From Serratia fonticola (lineage in GTDB: Bacteria; Pseudomonadota; Gammaproteobacteria; Enterobacterales; Enterobacteriaceae): a DNA stretch of 64,000 nt. The stretch lies in NCBI RefSeq assembly GCF_001006005.1, contig NZ_CP011254.1, forward strand, positions 1,240,001 through 1,304,000, given 5' to 3'. Both the position numbers and the translations under genes were made by a program. The notes beneath the pieces were generated by a model. It worked only from the letters and a program-made list of their open reading frames with translations, was not told the DNA's origin and ran no database searches. Shown here piece by piece: positions 56,787 to 64,000 of the stretch; position 1 is the stretch's first letter, and each line of letters starts with the position of its first letter.

Positions 56787-56819
56787 CTGCCCGCCCTGCT
56801 TGCCAGAGCGGGGCAACCC

Positions 56820-57638
56820 TCACACCGCCATTTCCTGACGTAATTGCTGCAATACCGGTTCGATCTCCGGCATCACGCCATGCCATAAAAAGAAAGCATG
56901 GGCAGCCTGCCCCACCAGCATACCTAAACCGTCCGCATAATGTTGCGCCCCCAACTGCTGCGCCCAAGCCAGGAATGGGGTGCCACCCTGTTGGTAGAAC
57001 ATGTCATAGCACCGGGTCGTGCTGTGGATAATGCTGTCAGGCAGTGCGGGGATCTCCCCCTTGAATCCTGAAGCCGTCGCGTTGATCACTAAATCAAAAT
57101 GCTGCTGATCCAGCCGATCCAGCGGCAAGGCGGCGATCTCACCTAGATGCCGGAACGCCGCTGCCAACTCCTCGGCGCGGCTGAAGGTGCGGTTAGTCAA
57201 CACTACTTCACAGCCAAAGGAGAGCAGCGGCAGGATCACGCCGCGCGCAGCACCGCCCGCTCCCACCAGCAACACGCGATCATCTGGCCGAATCAACCAC
57301 TGGCGTTCAAGATCCGACAGCAAACCTATACCGTCGGTGTTATCCCCCAGCAGCTTTCCATCGGGCAATACCTTTAGCGTATTCACCGCACCGGCCATTG
57401 CCGCCCTTTCGCTAAGTTCGCTTGCTGCCTCATAGGCACATTCCTTAAAAGGAACGGTGACGTTGGCCCCTTGGCCACCAGCAGCAATAAACCGTTGCAG
57501 GGTAGGTACAAATCCGTCCAACGGAGCCAGCATGGTGCCATAGGGATGTTCGATCCCGGTTTGCTGCGCAAATAGCGCGTGGATGCGGGGGGACTTACTG
57601 TGAGCAATCGGGTTGCCGAATACCGCGAACTTCTCCAT
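56820..57638 (-). CDS. aroE: Shikimate dehydrogenase
   Basis: NADP-dependent reduction of 3-dehydroshikimate to shikimate in aromatic amino acid synthesis. 272 residues as in E. coli. Substrate site [20 protein letters not shown] at the N-terminus, the catalytic Lys/Asp in [14 protein letters not shown] and [13 protein letters not shown], and the nucleotide fold [18 protein letters not shown] with [11 protein letters not shown]. 11 bp after tsaC; end of the dprA-smg-yrdD-tsaC-aroE cluster. E. coli yrdB, next to aroE, is absent. Confidence 0.96.
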   Translation of the reverse strand: MEKFAVFGNPIAHSKSPRIHALFAQQTGIEHPYGTMLAPLDGFVPTLQRFIAAGGQGANVTVPFKECAYEAASELSERAAMAGAVNTLKVLPDGKLLGDNTDGIGLLSDLERQWLIRPDDRVLLVGAGGAARGVILPLLSFGCEVVLTNRTFSRAEELAAAFRHLGEIAALPLDRLDQQHFDLVINATASGFKGEIPALPDSIIHSTTRCYDMFYQQGGTPFLAWAQQLGAQHYADGLGMLVGQAAHAFFLWHGVMPEIEPVLQQLRQEMAV

Positions 57639-57649
57639 AGATCTAGCCT

Positions 57650-58219
57650 CTAGCCCTGACGGATCAGCTCACCGGTCAAAGCATCTCTGATTTCAGAAGG
57701 GTTTAACCGGCCACCCACGTTACCTGACAGCACTGGGAAAGCGTCACCAAACTGCTGCTGCACTTCAGCCACGCTGCGGCACGGCTCTTCACCGCTTAAG
57801 TTGGCACTGGTTGACACCAACGGCTTGCCGAACTGACGGCACAGCTGTTGCACCAAGGGATGATCGCTAACGCGCACGGCCAACGAACTAAAGCGGCCAG
57901 TCAGCAAGGCTGGCGTTTGCGGTTTTACCGGGATCACCCAGGTTACCGGGCCAGGCCAGCTGGCAAAGATCGTGGCACGCTGCTGCTCATTCAATGCGCC
58001 ATCATCAATATAAGGCGCTAGCTGGGCATAATCGGCAGCGATCAGGATCAAGCCTTTTTCCCACGGACGTTGTTTCAAGGCCAACAGCTGTTTGACGGCC
58101 TGTTCGCTATCTGGGTCACACCCCAGACCGAATACCGCTTCTGTTGGATAAGCGATTACCTGCTGGTTTTCCAGCGCGGCAATAATAGGCGCGAATGCGG
58201 AAGTTTGTTCTGGGTTCAT
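57650..58219 (-). CDS. tsaC: L-threonylcarbamoyladenylate synthase
   Basis: Makes threonylcarbamoyl-AMP from threonine, bicarbonate and ATP for the universal t6A37 modification of ANN-decoding tRNAs. 189 residues (E. coli 190). The start [20 protein letters not shown] was chosen by length; the open frame extends 17 codons upstream into yrdD. Family motifs: [48 protein letters not shown] and [15 protein letters not shown]. Follows yrdD by 7 bp. Confidence 0.95.
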   Translation of the reverse strand: MNPEQTSAFAPIIAALENQQVIAYPTEAVFGLGCDPDSEQAVKQLLALKQRPWEKGLILIAADYAQLAPYIDDGALNEQQRATIFASWPGPVTWVIPVKPQTPALLTGRFSSLAVRVSDHPLVQQLCRQFGKPLVSTSANLSGEEPCRSVAEVQQQFGDAFPVLSGNVGGRLNPSEIRDALTGELIRQG

Positions 58220-58226
58220 AGCTTGA

Positions 58227-58772
58227 TTATTCTGAGATAGCGACGGGTTTTCCGCACAGTTTACTGGCACAGCAAAGCGTTGGGCCTTTTGCCGTGCGCT
58301 TTTCCATCAGTAATGGATAGTGGCAGTAAGCACACTCACCGGCGACGGGTTTAAAATTGAGCACAAACTGACATTCCGGGTAGCGATCGCAGGAATGGAA
58401 CACCTTGCCAAAGCGAGATTTGCGCTGCAGCAGTTGACCTTGGCCACACTGAGGGCAGGCGATGCTGGTTTCATCCGGTTTGTCGATCACTTCGGTATGA
58501 TCGCAGTCGGGATAGTGGCTGCAACCGATAAACATGCCATAACGCCCCTGGCGTAACACCAGCGTTGCCTGGCATTTCGGGCATTGCTGGCCCTCCAGCA
58601 CTTTGACAATATGGCCATCCGCCTGCGCTTTTAAAGGCCGGATATACTCGCACTGCGGATATTGAGAACAGCCGAGGAAGGGGCCGTGGCGACCACTGCG
58701 GATCACCAAGTCGGCCCCGCATTCCGGACAGGGTTCATTTTGCCTCGCGGCAAAAATCGCTGGTTTTGTCAT
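58227..58772 (-). CDS. yrdD: Topoisomerase I-type zinc-finger protein YrdD
   Basis: 181-residue protein made of four zinc-ribbon units like those at the C-terminus of DNA topoisomerase I: CPECGADL...[16 protein letters not shown]...[16 protein letters not shown]...SCDRYPEC and CAYCHYPL...CCASKLC. No topoisomerase catalytic domain is present. Function unproven; DNA or RNA binding is inferred. Lies between smg and tsaC as in E. coli. Confidence 0.92.
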   Translation of the reverse strand: MTKPAIFAARQNEPCPECGADLVIRSGRHGPFLGCSQYPQCEYIRPLKAQADGHIVKVLEGQQCPKCQATLVLRQGRYGMFIGCSHYPDCDHTEVIDKPDETSIACPQCGQGQLLQRKSRFGKVFHSCDRYPECQFVLNFKPVAGECAYCHYPLLMEKRTAKGPTLCCASKLCGKPVAISE

Positions 58773-58797
58773 AACGTCTTCTATGCCTGTTACCTAC

Positions 58798-59271
58798 TCA
58801 GTGCAGGTAACCTTCGTTTACTTCAAACAACAGTTCTTCCATCTGCTGATAGGCGCTCTCATATCCGGGGATATTGAACAACACCATCAGCACTACCCAT
58901 TTCAGATCTTCGAGATCAAATTCCGTATTATCCAAAGCCATAACACGATCGATAACCATTTCACGGGTTTCGAGGTTCAATACCTGGATCTGTTCTAGGA
59001 ACAGGAGAAAACCACGGCAACCGGCATCTAAACGCACACTCTCTTCTTCGGTGTAGATCCGCATAGCCAGCGGATCGGCATCCATAAAATAAGGGGCATT
59101 CTCGCCTTCCTGGAGGTCTGCAAGCTTTTCGAGCCAATTCAACGCGTTGAAGATATCATCACGATCAAATCCTGCTTCGGTAAGATCGTCGGTCAAGGTA
59201 TCCTGATCAACGTGCATCTCTGGCTCATTGTGGATATAGGTCTCAAACAAATACATGAGTACGTCGAACAT
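58798..59271 (-). CDS. smg: DUF494 family protein Smg
   Basis: 157-residue acidic, helical protein of unknown function, conserved next to dprA. Starts [20 protein letters not shown] and ends [11 protein letters not shown] as in E. coli; central [20 protein letters not shown] and [20 protein letters not shown] blocks. Its start lies 29 bp inside the 3' end of dprA. Confidence 0.93.
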   Translation of the reverse strand: MFDVLMYLFETYIHNEPEMHVDQDTLTDDLTEAGFDRDDIFNALNWLEKLADLQEGENAPYFMDADPLAMRIYTEEESVRLDAGCRGFLLFLEQIQVLNLETREMVIDRVMALDNTEFDLEDLKWVVLMVLFNIPGYESAYQQMEELLFEVNEGYLH

Positions 59272-60364
59272 GGCATGCCCTCCTTATTCGGACATAGCCG
59301 CCGGGTACAGCTGCGATCCAACCTGCTAACTCCAGATCGAGTAATTTGATTACTACCTCTGGCACAGGTTGGCCGGCACGTTCAGCGACGACGTCAACAG
59401 GTGTCACCTCATCTCCTACGTTAGCCAACACATCGGCAAATGGCAATTCAACTTCGGCCTCTGATGCAGAAATAGTTGTATTTTCGCTCACGGACAGCCA
59501 TTGCAGCCCACTTCCCAGCTGTTCTGCGATATCTTTTGGGCCTGTGACCAGGCTGGCCCCCTGCTGGATCAGCCAATGAGTTCCCTCGCTCATCGGGTTA
59601 CCCAACGCCCCCGGCAGGGCAAACACTTCACGCCCCTGTTCCAACGCGTAGCGCGCGGTGATCAGCGACCCGCTACGCAATGAAGCCTCTATGACCACCA
59701 CGCCCGCACTTAACCCACTGATAATACGGTTACGACGCGGGAAATGAGCCGCCAGCGGCAAATCGGTAGCCAGATGCTCGGAAATCACCGCTCCGCCCTG
59801 TTCAATGATTTGCTCTGCCAGCCGGCGATGGCGGCGTGGGTAGATATTTGCCAGCCCACTGCCCAATACCGCAATGGTGACTCCTTCAGCCTCCAAGGTG
59901 GCACGGTGACAGATCCCATCAATACCAATAGCCAAACCGCTGGTGATGGCGAAACCGCAATGCACCAACCCGCTGGCAAAGTAAGTGCCCCACTGCTCGC
60001 CATAGTGGCTGAACTGGCGGCTACCCACCATGGCAATTTGCGGTAGTTGCAAAGCCCCTACATCGCCCTGCACCATCAGTAATAACGGCGCGTCATCGAT
60101 ATGCGCCAAGAGTTCGGGAAACGCTGGCTCACCGTATCGCACCATATGATTGCCCGGCTGCTCCAGCCACTTGAGCGTTGCCTTGAGATACTGCCCATGC
60201 CCCCGCCGAAACTGTTTTTGCTGCTGGTCATTCAGCCCCAGGGGCTTAAGCAATCGATAAGGATCGCCGCCTTCGGCAATCAGGCGATCGATAGTCTGGC
60301 TGGCTTGCAGTGCGTCGATCTCTGTCACTGCATGCATACGTAGAGCGATTTCTTCTGGCCGCAT
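59243..60364 (-). CDS. dprA: DNA-processing protein DprA
   Basis: Binds single-stranded DNA and loads RecA on incoming transforming DNA in competent bacteria; its role in enterobacteria is less clear. 373 residues. Rossmann-like core with [48 protein letters not shown] and [21 protein letters not shown]-terminal SAM-like helices, and a C-terminal winged-helix (about 310-360, [20 protein letters not shown]). First gene of its cluster; divergent from def. Confidence 0.95.
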   Translation of the reverse strand: MRPEEIALRMHAVTEIDALQASQTIDRLIAEGGDPYRLLKPLGLNDQQQKQFRRGHGQYLKATLKWLEQPGNHMVRYGEPAFPELLAHIDDAPLLLMVQGDVGALQLPQIAMVGSRQFSHYGEQWGTYFASGLVHCGFAITSGLAIGIDGICHRATLEAEGVTIAVLGSGLANIYPRRHRRLAEQIIEQGGAVISEHLATDLPLAAHFPRRNRIISGLSAGVVVIEASLRSGSLITARYALEQGREVFALPGALGNPMSEGTHWLIQQGASLVTGPKDIAEQLGSGLQWLSVSENTTISASEAEVELPFADVLANVGDEVTPVDVVAERAGQPVPEVVIKLLDLELAGWIAAVPGGYVRIRRACHVRRTHVFV

Positions 60365-60496
60365 GGAGCATTCCCTCGCTGCAATTAGGGGATTACCAAT
60401 TCGTGCAATTGGTCTGGGATGCTGTCAATCAGGCCAAGAAATGTCTAGAATAGAAGCTAATCACTGTTCATCACTCGGATACAGATCTTAAGATAT

Positions 60497-61006
60497 ATGT
60501 CAGTCTTGCAGGTATTACATTTCCCAGACGAGCGGCTACGCAAAATTGCGGCCCCGGTAAAAGAAGTCAATGCAGATGTCCAGCGCATCGTGGATGATAT
60601 GTTTGAAACCATGTACGCAGAGGAAGGCATTGGCCTGGCTGCGACTCAGGTCGATATTCATCAGCGCATTATCGTCATCGACGTTTCTGAAAACCGCGAT
60701 CAACGCCTGGTGTTGATCAACCCGGAACTGCTGGAAAAAAGCGGTGAAACCGGTATCGAAGAAGGCTGCCTTTCCATCCCTGAGCAACGCGCCTTGGTGC
60801 CACGCGCAGAGAAAGTGAAGATCCGCGCCCTCAATCGTGAAGGACAACCTTTTGAGCTTGAGGCCGATGACCTGCTGGCAATCTGTATCCAGCATGAAAT
60901 GGATCATCTGGTTGGCAAACTGTTTGTCGATTACCTGTCGCCGTTGAAACGCCAACGTATCCGTCAGAAACTGGAAAAAATGGCCAAGCTTGAAGCTCGC
61001 GCCTAA
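60497..61006 (+). CDS. def: Peptide deformylase
   Basis: Iron-dependent enzyme removing the formyl group from the N-terminal methionine of nascent proteins. 169 residues as in E. coli. The three motifs are intact: GIGLAATQ (45-51 region), EGCLS with metal ligand Cys-91, and QHEMDH with His-133, Glu-134 and His-137. First gene of def-fmt-rsmB-trkA; fmt follows by 17 bp and performs the opposite reaction on initiator tRNA. Confidence 0.97.
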   Translation: MSVLQVLHFPDERLRKIAAPVKEVNADVQRIVDDMFETMYAEEGIGLAATQVDIHQRIIVIDVSENRDQRLVLINPELLEKSGETGIEEGCLSIPEQRALVPRAEKVKIRALNREGQPFELEADDLLAICIQHEMDHLVGKLFVDYLSPLKRQRIRQKLEKMAKLEARA

Positions 61007-61023
61007 CCGATCAGGAAATCAAC

Positions 61024-61968
61024 GTGTCTGACTCTTTACGGATTATTTTTGCCGGAACCCCAGACTTTGCAGCGCGTCACCTAGACGCGCTGTTGTCATC
61101 TGGGCACCAGGTGGTCGGCGTCTTCACCCAGCCCGATCGCCCCGCAGGCCGCGGTAACAAACTGACGCCAAGCACGGTCAAGGTGCTGGCCGAACAGCAT
61201 CAAATCCCCGTTTTCCAGCCTAAGTCACTGCGCCCGCAAGAGAATCAGCACCTGGTTGCCGACCTGAATGCGGACGTGATGGTGGTGGTAGCCTACGGCC
61301 TGATCCTGCCGAAAGCCGTGCTGGATATGCCGCGCCTGGGCTGCATCAACGTTCATGGCTCTTTGCTGCCACGCTGGCGCGGTGCGGCACCGATCCAACG
61401 CGCTTTGTGGGCTGGCGATAGCGAAACTGGCGTAACTATCATGCAAATGGACGTGGGTCTCGATACCGGCGACATGATGCACAAGATCTCTTGCCCGATC
61501 GAAGCCACCGATACCAGCGCCAGCCTATACAACAAGCTGGCAGAGCTGGGGCCACAAGGGCTGCTGATCACCTTGCAGCAATTAGCGGCGGGTACGGTAC
61601 AGCGCGAAGTTCAAGACGAAGCGCTGGTGACCTACGCAGAAAAGCTGAGCAAGGAAGAGGCACGCCTGGACTGGAGCCTTTCCGCCGAACAGTTGGAACG
61701 CTGTATTCGTGCTTTCAATCCTTGGCCAATCAGCTATTTCACCATCGACGATCAGCCGGTGAAAGTCTGGCAGGCAACCGTGCTGGCGGAAACCGCCAAC
61801 GCAGAACCGGGTACTATCGTACACGCCGACAAGCACGGCATTCAGGTTGCTACCGCGCAAGGTATTCTCAACCTCACGCAGCTCCAGCCTGCCGGTAAAA
61901 AACCGATGTCGGCACAAGATTTACTGAATTCTCGCCGCGAATGGTTCACGCCGGGCAACCGGTTATAA
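61024..61968 (+). CDS. fmt: Methionyl-tRNA formyltransferase
   Basis: Formylates methionyl-initiator tRNA with 10-formyltetrahydrofolate. 314 residues (E. coli 315). N-terminal hydrolase domain with [12 protein letters not shown] and the active-site [17 protein letters not shown] (Asn-109, His-111) and [10 protein letters not shown] containing the catalytic Asp. C-terminal tRNA-binding barrel (about 205-314). The start is GTG (GTGTCTGACTC), preceded by AGGAAAT. Confidence 0.96.
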   Translation: MSDSLRIIFAGTPDFAARHLDALLSSGHQVVGVFTQPDRPAGRGNKLTPSTVKVLAEQHQIPVFQPKSLRPQENQHLVADLNADVMVVVAYGLILPKAVLDMPRLGCINVHGSLLPRWRGAAPIQRALWAGDSETGVTIMQMDVGLDTGDMMHKISCPIEATDTSASLYNKLAELGPQGLLITLQQLAAGTVQREVQDEALVTYAEKLSKEEARLDWSLSAEQLERCIRAFNPWPISYFTIDDQPVKVWQATVLAETANAEPGTIVHADKHGIQVATAQGILNLTQLQPAGKKPMSAQDLLNSRREWFTPGNRL

Positions 61969-61980
61969 GCCACTCCCACT

Positions 61981-62001
61981 GCCCGGCCATTGTTGCCGGG
62001 C
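61981..62001 (+). repeat. Hairpin between fmt and rsmB
   Basis: GCCCGGC, 7 bases, GCCGGGC, followed by TGTTCGTTTCTT. Possible attenuator or weak terminator inside the def-fmt-rsmB run. Confidence 0.5.
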
Positions 62002-62040
62002 TGTTCGTTTCTTAATGCCGATCGTAATCCGCCTTAGCCT

Positions 62041-63330
62041 ATGAAAAACAATTACAATCTCCGAAGCATTGCTGCCAAGGCCATCGGCCAGGTACTGGAT
62101 CAAGGGCAGTCGCTCAGCACCATTTTGCCCACATTACAAAAGAATATTTCTGACAAAGATCGTGGGCTATTGCAGGAACTCTGCTTTGGTACGCTGCGGG
62201 TGCTGCCGCAGCTCGAATGGTGCATCCAGCAGTTGATGGCAAAACCCATGACCGGCAAACAGCGCCCACTGCACTATTTGCTGATGGTTGGCCTGTATCA
62301 GCTACTGTATACCCGTATTCCGCCGCACGCGGTGTTAGCCGAAACGGTTGAAGGCGCGGTCGCCTTGAAGCGCCCACAGCTGAAAGGATTGATTAACGGT
62401 GTACTGCGCCAGTTCCAACGCCAGCAAGAAGAACTGCTGGCACGTGCAGCCAATAACGAAAGCCGCTATCTGCACCCTAGCTGGTTGCTTAAACGCATCA
62501 AACTGGCTTATCCGGCACAGTGGGAGCAGATCGTTGATGCCAATAATCAGAAGCCGCCAATGTGGCTGCGCGTCAACCGTCTGCACCATACCCGTGAAGA
62601 TTATCTGCAGCTTATGCAGCAGGCCGGTATTACCGCCGAGCCTCATGCGGAGTATCGCGACGCAGTTCGCTTGCTGGCTCCATGCCCGGTAACGGACTTA
62701 CCCGGTTTCTCCGATGGCTGGGTAACGGTACAAGACGCTTCCGCTCAAGGTTGCGTTGATCTTCTGGATCCGCAAGACGGTGAGCAGATCCTCGATCTTT
62801 GTGCAGCCCCCGGCGGCAAAACAACCCATATTCTGGAAGCCGCGCCCAAAGCTCATGTGCTGGCCGTGGATATCGACGAACAGCGTTTAAGCCGGGTGAA
62901 AGAAAACCTGCAGCGCCTGCGCCAACATGCAGAAGTTCGCCAGGGTGATGGCCGTACCCCGCAAGAGTGGTGCGGTGACCAACAGTTCGATCGTATCCTG
63001 TTGGATGCCCCTTGCTCCGCCACCGGCGTTATTCGCCGCCACCCGGATATCAAATGGCTGCGTCGTGACAGCGATATCGCCGAACTGGCTGCTTTACAGA
63101 ATGAAATTCTGGAAGCTATCTGGCCACGTCTGAAACCCGGCGGCGTAATGGTTTATGCAACCTGCTCTATTCTGCCGCAGGAAAATAGCGAGCAGATAGC
63201 TGCGTTCCTGCAACGTCACGGCGATGCCAAGCTGGTTGAAACCGGTGACACGCAATCACCAGGTAAACAGAATCTGCCTCATCCTGAGGATGGCGATGGT
63301 TTCTTTTACGCTAAGCTGATTAAAATATAA
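62041..63330 (+). CDS. rsmB: 16S rRNA m5C967 methyltransferase
   Basis: S-adenosylmethionine-dependent methylation of cytosine 967 of 16S rRNA. 429 residues as in E. coli. N-terminal NusB-like RNA-binding domain (about 1-145). Catalytic domain with the SAM motif [39 protein letters not shown] and [16 protein letters not shown]; the two active-site cysteines are in the PCS and TCS triplets. Lies between fmt and trkA, standard order. Confidence 0.96.
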   Translation: MKNNYNLRSIAAKAIGQVLDQGQSLSTILPTLQKNISDKDRGLLQELCFGTLRVLPQLEWCIQQLMAKPMTGKQRPLHYLLMVGLYQLLYTRIPPHAVLAETVEGAVALKRPQLKGLINGVLRQFQRQQEELLARAANNESRYLHPSWLLKRIKLAYPAQWEQIVDANNQKPPMWLRVNRLHHTREDYLQLMQQAGITAEPHAEYRDAVRLLAPCPVTDLPGFSDGWVTVQDASAQGCVDLLDPQDGEQILDLCAAPGGKTTHILEAAPKAHVLAVDIDEQRLSRVKENLQRLRQHAEVRQGDGRTPQEWCGDQQFDRILLDAPCSATGVIRRHPDIKWLRRDSDIAELAALQNEILEAIWPRLKPGGVMVYATCSILPQENSEQIAAFLQRHGDAKLVETGDTQSPGKQNLPHPEDGDGFFYAKLIKI

Positions 63331-63400
63331 CTGTTCAGGGAGCGCCCACGGGCGTTCTCAACTTTCGGCCACGGCCGTCGCAGATCGAGCAGAGAAATCG

Positions 63401-64000
63401 ATGAAAATAATTATTCTTGGCGCAGGGCAAGTTGGCGGAACACTGGCTGAAAACCTGGTGGGTGAAAATAACGATATCACCGTGGTCGATACCGACACCG
63501 GTCGTCTACGCCAGTTGCAGGACAAGTTTGACCTGCGCGTCGTCCAGGGGCACGGCTCCCATCCGCGCGTATTACGCGAAGCCGGCGCCGAAGATGCCGA
63601 TATGCTGGTTGCCGTCACCAACTCTGACGAAACCAATATGGTCGCCTGTCAGATTGCTTATACGCTGTTTAACACCCCGAATCGTATTGCACGGATCCGG
63701 GCGCCGGATTATATCCGTGAGTCCGAGAAGCTATTCCATCCAGAGGCGGTGCCCATCGACCACCTGATCTCGCCGGAGCAGTTGGTTATCGATTACATCT
63801 ATAAGCTGATCGAATACCCTGGCGCCTTGCAGGTGGTGAACTTTGCCGATGGCAAGGTCAGCATCGCCGCGGTGAAGGCCTATTATGGCGGCCCACTGGT
63901 GGGGAATGCTCTGTCTGCCATGCGTGAGCATATGCCACATATCGATACTCGCGTGGCGGCTATTTTCCGCCATGACCGGCCGATCCGCCCGCAAGGCTCG
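63401..64000 (+). CDS. trkA: Trk potassium uptake regulatory subunit TrkA, partial
   Basis: Cytoplasmic NAD(H)-binding regulator that gates the TrkH/TrkG potassium channel. The first 200 codons (of about 458) are inside the window; the gene runs off the right edge. The first RCK/Rossmann unit shows [47 protein letters not shown] and [14 protein letters not shown], followed by the TrkA-C region from about residue 140 ([17 protein letters not shown]). Follows rsmB as in E. coli. Confidence 0.96.
   Translation, partial: MKIIILGAGQVGGTLAENLVGENNDITVVDTDTGRLRQLQDKFDLRVVQGHGSHPRVLREAGAEDADMLVAVTNSDETNMVACQIAYTLFNTPNRIARIRAPDYIRESEKLFHPEAVPIDHLISPEQLVIDYIYKLIEYPGALQVVNFADGKVSIAAVKAYYGGPLVGNALSAMREHMPHIDTRVAAIFRHDRPIRPQGS

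Overview
The window is a 64-kb piece of an enterobacterial chromosome. Gene content, protein similarity and gene order are those of Enterobacterales, and the ERIC-type and other interspersed palindromes, together with the sequence style, suggest a Serratia-like member of the Yersiniaceae. The genus is an inference. No phage, insertion sequence, integrase or CRISPR array was seen. Coding density is high and most genes are recognisable housekeeping or catabolic genes.

Layout, left to right. (1) 0-4.5 kb: dgkA (cut by the left edge) divergent from plsB, then convergent ubiCA. (2) 4.8-13.4 kb: the maltose regulon, malM-lamB-malK on the minus strand divergent from malE-malF-malG, with MalT and CRP sites between them. 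The minus-strand operon is headed by a shrunken GH13 alpha-glucosidase-like gene that overlaps malK. (3) 13.4-21 kb: an ERIC element, psiE, a Wzi-family outer-membrane protein gene, pgi, lysC behind a lysine riboswitch, a palindromic repeat and a BASS-family (PanS-like) transporter. (4) 20.6-26 kb: a chaperone-usher cluster of three DUF1120-type subunits, usher and chaperone, followed by an AT-rich 680-bp gap. (5) 26.7-33.4 kb: yjbB, metH and iclR. (6) 33.6-43.7 kb: gntK-edd (gluconate / Entner-Doudoroff) and atoSC-atoDAEB (acetoacetate and short-chain fatty acid use), lodged between iclR and aceK. (7) 43.7-49.8 kb: metA and aceB-aceA-aceK. (8) 50.2-56.1 kb: a complete rRNA operon on the minus strand (16S, tRNA-Glu, 23S, 5S, tRNA-Thr, second 5S). 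(9) 56.2-64 kb: yrdA, dprA-smg-yrdD-tsaC-aroE, and def-fmt-rsmB-trkA (trkA cut by the right edge).

How the parts fit together: compared with the E. coli K-12 map, the left 50 kb follow the dgkA-to-metA order with lineage-specific replacements, and the right end follows the rrnD-to-trkA order. The rRNA operon is therefore a synteny breakpoint joining two neighbourhoods that are far apart in E. coli. The 33-49 kb block brings together genes that make or consume acetyl-CoA and C2/C3 units: gluconate breakdown, acetoacetate activation and thiolysis, and the glyoxylate shunt with its regulators IclR and AceK. The visible regulation fits this: GntR and CRP sites before gntK, -24/-12 (sigma-54) promoters before atoS and atoD, and IclR-like sites before iclR and aceB.

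The observations most worth following up are the GH13-derived pseudoenzyme at the head of the malK operon, the gntK-edd-ato insertion in the ace-iclR region, the DUF1120 fimbrial cluster with a possible CTG start, the sigma-54 promoter before atoSC, and the two 5S genes that differ only by one compensatory base pair.
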